A stretch of 32,928 bases of DNA from Bacteroidales bacterium M6 (GTDB lineage: Bacteria; Bacteroidota; Bacteroidia; Bacteroidales; Muribaculaceae): positions 1 to 32,928 of the forward strand of contig LUJQ01000082.1 in assembly GCA_001689485.1 (NCBI GenBank), read 5' to 3'. The notes under the pieces are model-generated. The model worked only from the letters and a program-made list of their open reading frames with translations. It was not told the DNA's origin and ran no database searches. Each line of letters opens with the position of its first letter. Within the stretch, counting starts at the first letter, position 1. Of the stretch, positions 9,029 to 16,039 are shown one piece after another. The position numbers were made by a program, and so were the translations under genes.

Positions 9029-9597
9029 AAAGGTCGTTAAAACCGGGAACGATGATCAACCCCCTCCCTGCCATAATCGTAAGCTGCGGGGACTCGGTTG
9101 AAAACTCCAACCTCATCACGGTGGCCTGGGTAGGCACAATCTGTTCCGACCCGGCCATGTGCTACATCTCCGTGCGGCCATCGCGCCACTCCTACCCCAT
9201 AATCAAGGAGAACATGCAGTTCACGCTCAATCTCACAACCGAGGCCATGGCCAAGGCTACCGACTGGATAGGGGTGCGTTCAGGCCGCGACTATGACAAA
9301 TGGAAAGAAACCGGCCTGACACCAAAACCCGGCGAAAAGGTCACCTGCCCCTACATCGACGAATCACCCCTATGCATCGAATGCCGGGTGAAAAGCATAA
9401 TGCCGCTAGGTTCCCATGATATGTTCATAGCCGAAGTGGTCAACGTTTTGGCCGACGAGGAATATTTCGACCCCGAAACAGATGCATTCCGCATAGAGGA
9501 TGCACGGCTTATAAGCTACAATCATGGACACTATTACGCACAGGGAAGCCAACTTGGCCGTTTCGGTTTCTCCGTCATGAAAAAAAGCAGACACTGA
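9025..9597 (+). CDS. flavin reductase-family protein (FMN-binding split barrel)
   Basis: About 190 residues, resembling the flavin reductase-like, FMN-binding split-barrel flavoproteins common in Bacteroidales. Characteristic stretches are NPLPAIIVSCG, ITVAWVGTICSDP, SVRPSRHSY and ATDWIGVRSGRDYDK. The C terminus keeps the family pattern ending in HGHYY and GRFGFSV. The start is not certain. A GTG at 9025 overlaps the pyrI stop (GTGA) and gives the KRSLKPGTM N-terminus I recall for homologues; the first ATG is at 9052. The substrate is unknown. Coupling to pyrBI is positional and does not by itself imply a pyrimidine role. Confidence 0.82.
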   Translation: MKRSLKPGTMINPLPAIIVSCGDSVENSNLITVAWVGTICSDPAMCYISVRPSRHSYPIIKENMQFTLNLTTEAMAKATDWIGVRSGRDYDKWKETGLTPKPGEKVTCPYIDESPLCIECRVKSIMPLGSHDMFIAEVVNVLADEEYFDPETDAFRIEDARLISYNHGHYYAQGSQLGRFGFSVMKKSRH

Positions 9598-9683
9598 AAA
9601 TCATTTTATAACGCGTTATCAGGCTTCGGAACTCCCCCCTGCCCGGCAACGCCAACAAACCAATAACAACTAAACACAATCCC

Positions 9684-10964
9684 ATGCAACGCGACACCAA
9701 GATTTTCGAGATTATCGAACGCGAGCATCAGCGTCAGAAAAAAGGTATCGAACTTATTGCCTCGGAAAACTTTGTTTCCGACCAGGTTATGGAAGCAATG
9801 GGTTCATGCCTCACCAACAAGTATGCCGAAGGCTATCCGGGCCACCGCTATTACGGCGGATGCCAGGTTGTTGACGAGGCCGAGAACCTTGCTATCGACC
9901 GCCTGAAACAGATTTTTGATGCCGAATATGCCAACGTGCAGCCGCACTCCGGGGCACAGGCCAATATGGCAGTGTTCCAGGCAGTGCTCAAACCGGGCGA
10001 CACATTCCTCGGAATGAATCTCGACCACGGCGGCCACCTTTCCCACGGAAGCCCCGTAAACTTCTCCGGCATGATGTTCAATGCGTTGGGATACAACGTT
10101 GACGAAAATACCGGCTACGTTGATTACGATGAGATGGAACGTATCGCCCTGGAACATCGTCCGAAACTTATCGTAGGTGGCGCCAGTGCCTACTCCCGCG
10201 AATGGGATTATGCCCGCATGCGCAAAATCGCCGACGAAATAGGCGCTATTTTCATGGTCGACATGGCACATCCCGCAGGTCTCATCGCCGCCGGGTTACT
10301 CGACAACCCGTTACGCCATGCCCACATCGTCACATCAACAACCCACAAAACCCTCCGAGGCCCGCGTGGCGGCGTAATCCTCATGGGCAAGGATTTCGAT
10401 AACCCCTGGGGCAAGGCAACCAAGAAAGGTGAAATCCGCAAGATGTCGTCATTGCTCGACTCTGCCGTGTTCCCCGGCGTGCAGGGCGGCCCGCTCGAAC
10501 ACGTAATAGCGGCAAAAGCTGTAGCTTTCGGCGAAGCTCTGACCCCCGGATATAAAGAATATCAGACCCAGGTCAAGAAAAACGCAGCCACTATGGCACA
10601 AGCCCTCTCTGACAAGGGGTACAAAATCATATCGGGAGGCACCGACAACCACTGCATGCTTGTCGACCTGCGCACCAAGTTCCCCGACCTTACAGGCAAG
10701 GTGGCAGAACGCGTCCTGGTAGAAGCCGACATCACCGCAAACAAGAACATGGTTCCTTTCGACAGCCGCTCGCCATTCCAGACCTCAGGCGTCCGTTTCG
10801 GCACCCCGGCTATCACAACCCGCGGCTTGCGCGAGGACGAAATGGGCCCCATTGTTGAAATGATCGACACAGTACTTTCAAACCCCGAAAGCCCTGCGGT
10901 TATCGCATCAGTACGCGAAAAAGTCAATACTATGATGGCCGACCGCCCCATGTTCGCATGGTAA
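9684..10964 (+). CDS. glyA: serine hydroxymethyltransferase
   Basis: PLP enzyme interconverting serine plus tetrahydrofolate with glycine plus 5,10-methylene-tetrahydrofolate; cytoplasmic, 426 residues, full length. The PLP lysine is K222 in the TTHKTLRGPRGG motif. ELIASENF near the N terminus and YAEGYPGHRYYGG, both typical of the family, are intact. It is the main one-carbon entry enzyme and links to folD at 25.7-26.6 kb in the same window. It is preceded by an 86-bp gap without a recognisable promoter and followed by a hairpin. Confidence 0.98.
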   Translation: MQRDTKIFEIIEREHQRQKKGIELIASENFVSDQVMEAMGSCLTNKYAEGYPGHRYYGGCQVVDEAENLAIDRLKQIFDAEYANVQPHSGAQANMAVFQAVLKPGDTFLGMNLDHGGHLSHGSPVNFSGMMFNALGYNVDENTGYVDYDEMERIALEHRPKLIVGGASAYSREWDYARMRKIADEIGAIFMVDMAHPAGLIAAGLLDNPLRHAHIVTSTTHKTLRGPRGGVILMGKDFDNPWGKATKKGEIRKMSSLLDSAVFPGVQGGPLEHVIAAKAVAFGEALTPGYKEYQTQVKKNAATMAQALSDKGYKIISGGTDNHCMLVDLRTKFPDLTGKVAERVLVEADITANKNMVPFDSRSPFQTSGVRFGTPAITTRGLREDEMGPIVEMIDTVLSNPESPAVIASVREKVNTMMADRPMFAW

Positions 10965-11001
10965 CAACAGCCATTTAGCCACAACTGAACGTTATCCGAG
11001 A

Positions 11002-11033
11002 AAGGCGGTATGTAACTCCACGCATACCGCCTT
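11002..11033 (+). terminator. hairpin terminator after glyA
   Basis: An 11-bp perfect stem (11002-11012 with 11023-11033, arms AAGGCGGTATG and its complement) and a ten-base loop lie 37 bp after the glyA stop. The T content downstream is low (GCCTTAACTT), so termination is likely but not textbook. Confidence 0.65.
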
Positions 11034-11075
11034 GCCTTAACTTAAAAGGTTGCCCCGAAATCCAAAAAAATCATA

Positions 11076-11119
11076 GATTGTCTGAAATAAAAATTTTTCC
11101 AAAACAATTTCAGACAATC
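11076..11119. repeat. inverted repeat upstream of plsC
   Basis: Arms GATTGTCTGAAAT (11076-11088) and its exact complement (11107-11119) flank an 18-base A/T-rich spacer. It ends 37 bp before the plsC start and is separate from the glyA hairpin. It could be an operator or a second terminator; there is no T-run after it. Confidence 0.6.
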
Positions 11120-11156
11120 GATAAGACAGCCACAAACCACAAATAACGGACTAGCC

Positions 11157-11882
11157 ATGCTTGTACTCTACCGCATATACCAGCTTTTCATAATGGTTCC
11201 ACTCATGCTTGCAACCACCCTGTTTGCAGCGTTGGTCACCGCCATAGGATGTATGTCAGGAAGCAGCCGCTTCTGGGGCTATTGGCCGGCTCATATATGG
11301 GCCCGCATATGCTGTGCCCTTACATTAGTACGGGTCAAGGTATGCGGACGGGAAAATATCGACCCGCATACCTCTTATGTGTTTGTGGCCAACCACCAGG
11401 GAGCCTACGATATTTTCTCAATCTACGGCTACCTCAACCATAACTTCAAATGGATGATGAAGAAAGGGCTTCGCAAAATCCCCGCTGTGGGCGGTGCATG
11501 CGCGATTGCAGGGCATATTTTCGTTGACAACTCATCGCCAGCCGCAATCAGGCAGACCATGGAGAAAGCCGAGCATACCCTCCGCGACGGTATGTCGCTG
11601 GTAGTGTTCCCCGAAGGTTCACGCACATTTACAGGTAAAATGCGCCCCTTCCACAAAGGCGCCTATCAGCTGGCCATGGAATTCCATCTGCCCGTGGTAC
11701 CTGTAACCATCGATGGCGCATTCGAAGTGATGCCGCGCACATCGCGCGTTCCCCGTTGGGGAACCATAACGCTCACCATCCACCCCCCAATCGAAGCCCC
11801 GGCCGACGAAGCCGACCGCCGACGCGTAATCGACGCCTCCTATGAGGCAGTCCATTCCGCGCTTCCCGCACGGCACAAGTAA
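11157..11882 (+). CDS. plsC: 1-acyl-sn-glycerol-3-phosphate acyltransferase
   Basis: Transfers an acyl chain to lysophosphatidic acid to give phosphatidic acid, at the inner membrane. It has 241 residues. The N terminus has one strongly hydrophobic segment (about 5-30) serving as a membrane anchor. The catalytic HX4D box is H80-D85 (NHQGAYD), and the phosphate-binding FPEGSRT box begins at F151. KKGLRKIPAVGG and PVVPVTIDGAF are also family blocks. It stands alone between two hairpins. The substrate is assigned from the family; related acyltransferases for other lysophospholipids look similar. Confidence 0.9.
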   Translation: MLVLYRIYQLFIMVPLMLATTLFAALVTAIGCMSGSSRFWGYWPAHIWARICCALTLVRVKVCGRENIDPHTSYVFVANHQGAYDIFSIYGYLNHNFKWMMKKGLRKIPAVGGACAIAGHIFVDNSSPAAIRQTMEKAEHTLRDGMSLVVFPEGSRTFTGKMRPFHKGAYQLAMEFHLPVVPVTIDGAFEVMPRTSRVPRWGTITLTIHPPIEAPADEADRRRVIDASYEAVHSALPARHK

Positions 11883-11907
11883 GAATATAGGCAGATAACC
11901 CGCCAGT

Positions 11908-11944
11908 TCCGGGGAGGATTAAACCACCTCCCCGGATTTTTTGT
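11908..11944 (+). terminator. intrinsic terminator after plsC
   Basis: A 10-bp GC-rich stem (11908-11917 with 11927-11936, TCCGGGGAGG and complement) with a nine-base loop is followed by TTTTTGTT. This is a standard rho-independent terminator. Confidence 0.92.
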
Positions 11945-12017
11945 TATAACCAATGACAGACATTTCTTTTTTTTGATGCACAAAAAATGCCAGATTGTCA
12001 TCTTTCCACCTTTTCCG

Positions 12018-12033
12018 TGGCAGAAACATGCCA
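12018..12033. promoter_or_regulatory. possible operator upstream of the groES promoter
   Basis: TGGCA at 12018-12022 and TGCCA at 12029-12033 form an inverted repeat with a six-base spacer, ending 12 bp before the -24/-12 element. It may be a regulator site; it is short enough to be chance. Confidence 0.3.
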
Positions 12034-12045
12034 TGGGAGAGGGTT

Positions 12046-12061
12046 TGGCACGGATTGTGCA
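12046..12061 (+). promoter_or_regulatory. candidate sigma-54 promoter of groES-groEL
   Basis: The sequence TGGCACGGATTGTGCA matches the sigma-54 consensus TGGCACG-N4-TTGCW at every position but one. The invariant GG (12047-12048) and GC (12059-12060) are exactly ten bases apart. The predicted start is near 12072, about 94 bases before groES. No TAnnTTTG box and no CIRCE element were found in this gap. Confidence 0.6.
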
Positions 12062-12165
12062 ATATTACAGAACAGGCGGGACGGAAATCAGGACGACAAT
12101 TCCAAGTCACCCGTCCTAACAGCCTACAGGTATAAACAACAATTACAAACTTATATTTAAATCTC

Positions 12166-12438
12166 ATGAAAATTAAACCGCTTGCCGACCGCGTGCTGAT
12201 TCAGCCCACCCCGGCCGAAGAAACAACTATTTCAGGCATCATCATTCCCGATTCTGCCAAAGAGAAACCCCTTCGTGGCACAGTAATCGCAACAGGCGAA
12301 GGAACAAAGGATGAGAAAATGATTGTAAAGGAAGGCGACACCGTGCTGTATGGCAAATATGCAGGCACCGAGGTGGAACTTGACGGCGGAAAGTTCCTCA
12401 TCATGCGCCAAAACGATATTCTCGGCATTTTCGAATAA
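12166..12438 (+). CDS. groES: co-chaperonin GroES
   Basis: Heptameric lid of the GroEL chaperonin, 90 residues, normal size. It starts KIKPLADRVLIQP, and its mobile loop (about residues 17-35, EETTISGIIIPDSAKEK) carries the expected GIIIPD docking motif. The C-terminal part has VLYGKYAGTEVELDGGKF and ends with DILGIFE. groEL follows after 92 bp with no terminator between, the usual two-gene operon. The sigma-54-like element upstream is its best promoter candidate. Confidence 0.97.
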   Translation: MKIKPLADRVLIQPTPAEETTISGIIIPDSAKEKPLRGTVIATGEGTKDEKMIVKEGDTVLYGKYAGTEVELDGGKFLIMRQNDILGIFE

Positions 12439-12530
12439 TCGTCTGCCGTCAGATTAAACCCTATAAAATATGCAGCCAGGACCATACAACCGGCAGCAAA
12501 TCAATAAAACTACAACAACTACCAAATATC

Positions 12531-14165
12531 ATGGCTAAAGAAATCAAATTCGATATCAAAGCCCGCGAAGAGCTTAAAAAAGGTGTTGACGCCCTTGCTG
12601 ACGCAGTGAAAGTGACACTCGGCCCGAAAGGACGCAACGTAATCATCGATAAAAAATACGGTGCACCCCACATCACCAAGGACGGTGTATCGGTGGCACG
12701 CGAAATAGAACTTGAAGATGCATTCCAGAATATGGGCGCACAGCTCGTGAAGGAAGTGGCATCAAAGACAGGCGACGATGCCGGCGACGGCACAACGACC
12801 GCTACCGTGCTCGCACAGGCAATCATCACCCACGGACTTAAGAACGTGGCCGCCGGTGCAAACCCGATGGACGTAAAGCGCGGCATCGACAAAGCCGTAG
12901 CCGCTATCGTGGAAGGCATCAAGGCCCAGGCCGAAGAGGTTGGCGACGACTTCAAAAAAATCGAGGATGTCGCCCGTATCTCGGCCAACAACGACGAGGC
13001 TATCGGCCATCTCATTGCCGAAGCAATGAAGAAGGTCAAGAAAGAAGGTGTGATTACCGTTGACGAGGCCAAAGGAACGGAAACCACAGTCGATATTGTT
13101 GAAGGTATGCAGTTCGACCGAGGATATATCTCACCCTACTTCGTTACAAACACCGAGAAGATGGAGTGCGCTATGGACTCACCCTACATCCTTCTCTACG
13201 ACAAAAAAATATCCAACCTCAAGGATATGCTCCCCATCCTCGAAGCCACCGCACAGAGCGGTCGCGGCCTCCTTATCATCGCCGAGGATGTTGACCAGGA
13301 AGCACTTGCCACCCTTGTCGTAAACCGTCTCCGCGGTTCACTGAAAGTGTGCGCAGTAAAGGCTCCGGGCTTCGGCGACCGCCGCAAGGAAATGCTCGAG
13401 GATATCGCCATCCTTACCGGCGGCACAGTGGTATCCGAAGAAAAGGGCATGAAGCTCGAAGGTGCATCACTCGATGTGCTCGGAACTGCTGAAAAGGTAA
13501 CCGTGAACAAGGAAACCTCCACCATCGTTAACGGGGCAGGCAACAAGGACGCCATCGCAGCACGTGTTGCACAAATCAAGTCGCAGATCGAACAGACAAA
13601 GAGCGACTACGACCGTGAGAAACTCCAGGAACGCCTTGCCAAACTGGCAGGCGGTGTGGCAGTGCTCCATATCGGCGCACCCTCCGAAGTTGAGATGAAG
13701 GAGAAGAAGGACCGCGTTGACGACGCTCTCAGCGCAACCCGTGCAGCAATAGCCGAAGGTATCGTTCCCGGTGGCGGTGTAGCCTATATCCGCGCAATCA
13801 AGAATGCCGAAGGTCTCAGCGGTGCCAACGAGGATGAAACCACAGGTATCCACATCGTGCTCCGCGCAGTTGAGGAACCCCTCCGTCAAATCGTTGCCAA
13901 CGCAGGCGTCGAAGGTGCCGTAGTGGTTCAGAAAGTCAAGGAAGGCAATGCCGACTTCGGATACAACGCCCGCACCGACGTTTATGAAAACCTCATGGCC
14001 GCAGGCGTAATCGACCCCGCCAAGGTGACACGTGTCGCACTCGAAAACGCCGCTTCGATTGCCGGTATGTTCCTTACCACCGAATGCGTAATCGCCGACA
14101 AGAAAGAGGAAAACCCCGCCCCTGCCGCTCCCGCCGGAATGGGAGGTATGGGAGGCATGATGTAA
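12531..14165 (+). CDS. groEL: chaperonin GroEL
   Basis: ATP-driven 60-kDa chaperonin, 544 residues, full length. It shows VTLGPKGRNV and GDGTTTATVLA in the equatorial ATP domain, the apical segment, and the signature AIAEGIVPGGGVAYIRA before the second equatorial part. The C terminus ends in the flexible GGM repeat tail (GGMGGMM). It is downstream of groES in one operon. A 64-base near-perfect palindrome begins 14 bp after the stop codon. Confidence 0.98.
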   Translation: MAKEIKFDIKAREELKKGVDALADAVKVTLGPKGRNVIIDKKYGAPHITKDGVSVAREIELEDAFQNMGAQLVKEVASKTGDDAGDGTTTATVLAQAIITHGLKNVAAGANPMDVKRGIDKAVAAIVEGIKAQAEEVGDDFKKIEDVARISANNDEAIGHLIAEAMKKVKKEGVITVDEAKGTETTVDIVEGMQFDRGYISPYFVTNTEKMECAMDSPYILLYDKKISNLKDMLPILEATAQSGRGLLIIAEDVDQEALATLVVNRLRGSLKVCAVKAPGFGDRRKEMLEDIAILTGGTVVSEEKGMKLEGASLDVLGTAEKVTVNKETSTIVNGAGNKDAIAARVAQIKSQIEQTKSDYDREKLQERLAKLAGGVAVLHIGAPSEVEMKEKKDRVDDALSATRAAIAEGIVPGGGVAYIRAIKNAEGLSGANEDETTGIHIVLRAVEEPLRQIVANAGVEGAVVVQKVKEGNADFGYNARTDVYENLMAAGVIDPAKVTRVALENAASIAGMFLTTECVIADKKEENPAPAAPAGMGGMGGMM

Positions 14166-14179
14166 TCCCAAACAAATAT

Positions 14180-14243
14180 CTTTATAATGACACAATCCCC
14201 CCAACGCCGGATCCGGCGTTGGGGGGATTGTGTCGTTATAAAG
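14180..14243. terminator. 64-base near-perfect palindrome after groEL
   Basis: Every position from 14180 to 14211 pairs with 14243 to 14212, with one G-T wobble (14188/14235); the centre is CCGGATCCGG. The stem is thus 32 bp with essentially no loop. No T-run follows on either strand. It probably ends or protects the groESL transcript. Confidence 0.65.
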
Positions 14244-14311
14244 GCAAGGAATCAGATTCAGCTGTTTTTACAGACCGCCCATAAAAAGCACACAAAAAGA
14301 CAAATAAACTA

Positions 14312-14342
14312 TTGGCGGTTAGGATAAAATTGCGTACCTTTG
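14312..14342 (+). promoter_or_regulatory. rpsO promoter
   Basis: TTGG at 14312-14315 and TACCTTTG at 14335-14342 are spaced as in Bacteroidetes primary-sigma promoters. The start would be near 14349, about 45 bases before the rpsO ATG. Confidence 0.8.
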
Positions 14343-14393
14343 CACCGCAAATTAATATTTCAATATTTAATCACACTCAAAATCTCTGAAAGA

Positions 14394-14669
14394 ATGCATT
14401 TAAATTCTGAAGAAAAAGTCGAGATCTTCGAGAAGTACGGTAAGGGCAAGACTGACACTGGCTCACCTGAAGCGCAGATTGCATTATTCTCGGTCCGTAT
14501 CGCTCATTTGACTCAGCACATGAAGTCAAATCACAAAGATCATACAACTGCACGCGCCCTTAAGGCACTTGTCGGCAAGCGTCGCCGCCTCCTTGACTAC
14601 CTTATCAAGAAGGACATCACCCGCTACCGTGCAATCATCGCCCAAAAAGAGCTCGGAATCCGCAAATAA
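14394..14669 (+). CDS. rpsO: 30S ribosomal protein S15
   Basis: Small-subunit protein that binds the central domain of 16S rRNA early in assembly. From 14394 it has 91 residues, close to the usual 89. The family motifs TGSPEAQIALFSVRI and LTQHMKSNHKDH are present, followed by the basic segment VGKRRRLLDYL. An earlier in-frame codon at 14340 lies inside the promoter, so the start at 14394 is preferred. It is monocistronic, with its own promoter and terminator. Confidence 0.97.
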   Translation: MHLNSEEKVEIFEKYGKGKTDTGSPEAQIALFSVRIAHLTQHMKSNHKDHTTARALKALVGKRRRLLDYLIKKDITRYRAIIAQKELGIRK

Positions 14670-14697
14670 TCATCATTATTTGCAACGACAAAACAAC

Positions 14698-14741
14698 AAC
14701 GGCACCTTAAGCCACGCCATGCGTGAGCGAAAGGTGCCGTT
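14698..14741 (+). terminator. terminator after rpsO
   Basis: An 11-bp perfect stem (14698-14708 with 14731-14741, AACGGCACCTT and complement) encloses a small inner stem ACGC-CAT-GCGT. It is followed by AACTTTTAT. Confidence 0.78.
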
Positions 14742-14768
14742 AACTTTTATCAATCACTACGGAAACCG

Positions 14769-14799
14769 TTTGAAATGCAACGGATATTTATTACATTTG
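14769..14799 (+). promoter_or_regulatory. promoter of the ROK kinase gene
   Basis: TTTG at 14769-14772 and TACATTTG at 14792-14799 are separated by 19 bases, a very good Bacteroidetes promoter. The start near 14806 gives a leader of about 115 bases. Confidence 0.78.
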
Positions 14800-14921
14800 C
14801 ATTGCCGAAAAAGATGACGTGACCGAGATGGCATTGCTGCTTCCAATTCACAATTCAATCGGCTGATAACGAAATAGTGAAACGATTTAAAATTTAGTTC
14901 TTACCTTACACTCTAACAAAA

Positions 14922-15932
14922 ATGAGTAAACCTTACGTAGTCGGAATCGACATAGGCGGCACTAACACCGTGTTCGGGATTGTTGATGCACGCGGCCTGG
15001 TAATAGCCAGTTCATCAATCAAAACACGTAAACATTCGGCAATCGAGGACTATATCGACGAGCTTCACACCGAGTTGACAAAACTCATGGAGGCAAACGA
15101 TGCCATAGGAAAAGTTCACGGAATAGGCATCGGTGCCCCGAATGCCAACTATTATACCGGCACCATAGAGCAGGGCGTGAACCTTCCGTGGCCTACCCCT
15201 ATACCCCTGTCACAACTTGTCAGTGAAAAATTCGGTATCCCCGTATCGATTACCAACGATGCCAACGCAGCCGCTATCGGCGAAATGACCTACGGTGCTG
15301 CACGTGGCCTTAAGGATTTCATCATGATTACCCTAGGGACCGGCGTCGGCTCCGGCATTGTTATCAACGGCCAGCTTGTCTACGGCCATGACGGTTTTGC
15401 CGGTGAACTCGGCCACGTAATCGTGAAACGTACAAACGGGCGCCTTTGCGGATGCGGCCGTTGCGGTTGTTTGGAAACATATTGCTCGGCAACCGGCGTG
15501 GCACGTTCAGCACGCGAATTCCTCGAAGCACGTGCAAACGAACCTTCACTGCTGCGAAACCTGCCTGTTGACGAAATCACCTCAAAAGACGTGTACGATG
15601 CAGCCATTGCAGGCGACAAACTTGCAAAAGACATATTCGAATACACCGGCGATATACTCGGTGCCGCACTTGCCGATTTCACCGTGTTCTCCGCACCCGA
15701 GGCATTCATACTTTTCGGCGGTCTTGCAAAGAGTGGCGACCTCCTCATGAAACCTCTCCGAAATTCGCTCGAAAAGAACCTTCTGAGCATTTGGAAAGGC
15801 AAAGTGAAAGTGCTAGTTTCCGAACTCAAGGAAGCAGATGCCGCAGTGCTCGGTGCAAGCGCCCTCGGATGGGAAGCAAAATTCACAGCACCCACCCCAA
15901 GCGCAATACCTGTCACCCCTACCCCGGCGTAA
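14922..15932 (+). CDS. ROK-family sugar kinase, probable glucokinase
   Basis: Predicted cytoplasmic ATP-dependent hexokinase of the ROK family, 336 residues. The phosphate-binding loop DIGGTNTVFGIVD is at 10-22. The sugar-site region has GIGAPNANY and NDANAAAIGE (the Asp being the likely base). The ROK zinc site is complete: GHVIVKR upstream of CGCGRCGCLE, with cysteines at 176, 178, 181 and 183. Glucokinase is the usual annotation for this subgroup in Bacteroidales, but the sugar cannot be fixed from sequence. The C-terminal 15 residues are Pro/Thr/Ala-rich and probably disordered. It has its own promoter and ends at a shared convergent hairpin. Confidence 0.88.
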   Translation: MSKPYVVGIDIGGTNTVFGIVDARGLVIASSSIKTRKHSAIEDYIDELHTELTKLMEANDAIGKVHGIGIGAPNANYYTGTIEQGVNLPWPTPIPLSQLVSEKFGIPVSITNDANAAAIGEMTYGAARGLKDFIMITLGTGVGSGIVINGQLVYGHDGFAGELGHVIVKRTNGRLCGCGRCGCLETYCSATGVARSAREFLEARANEPSLLRNLPVDEITSKDVYDAAIAGDKLAKDIFEYTGDILGAALADFTVFSAPEAFILFGGLAKSGDLLMKPLRNSLEKNLLSIWKGKVKVLVSELKEADAAVLGASALGWEAKFTAPTPSAIPVTPTPA

Positions 15933-15937
15933 CATAA

Positions 15938-16000
15938 CATCTGACATAAGCAATGGCGATGTGCAGCAAATCTGCACATCGCCATTGCTTATGTCAGGTG
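15938..16000. terminator. long hairpin between convergent genes
   Basis: A 26-bp perfect inverted repeat (15941-15966 with 15972-15997, arms starting CTGACATAAGC) has a five-base loop and extends outward by three more pairs, one of them G-T. It lies between the ends of the ROK kinase gene and the PFOR gene, which converge, so it is likely a bidirectional terminator despite lacking T-runs. Confidence 0.7.
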
Positions 16001-16039
16001 GTAGCCGATAAGGCCCAACCGGTTACGGATACCGAACGC

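Noticed and set aside
9608..9619. ATAACGCGTTAT palindrome before glyA as an operator
   Set aside because: It is only 12 bp long and has no supporting second site or promoter nearby.
11883..12165. CIRCE/HrcA operator before groES
   Set aside because: No TTAGCACTC-N9-GAGTGCTAA or close variant was found in this gap.
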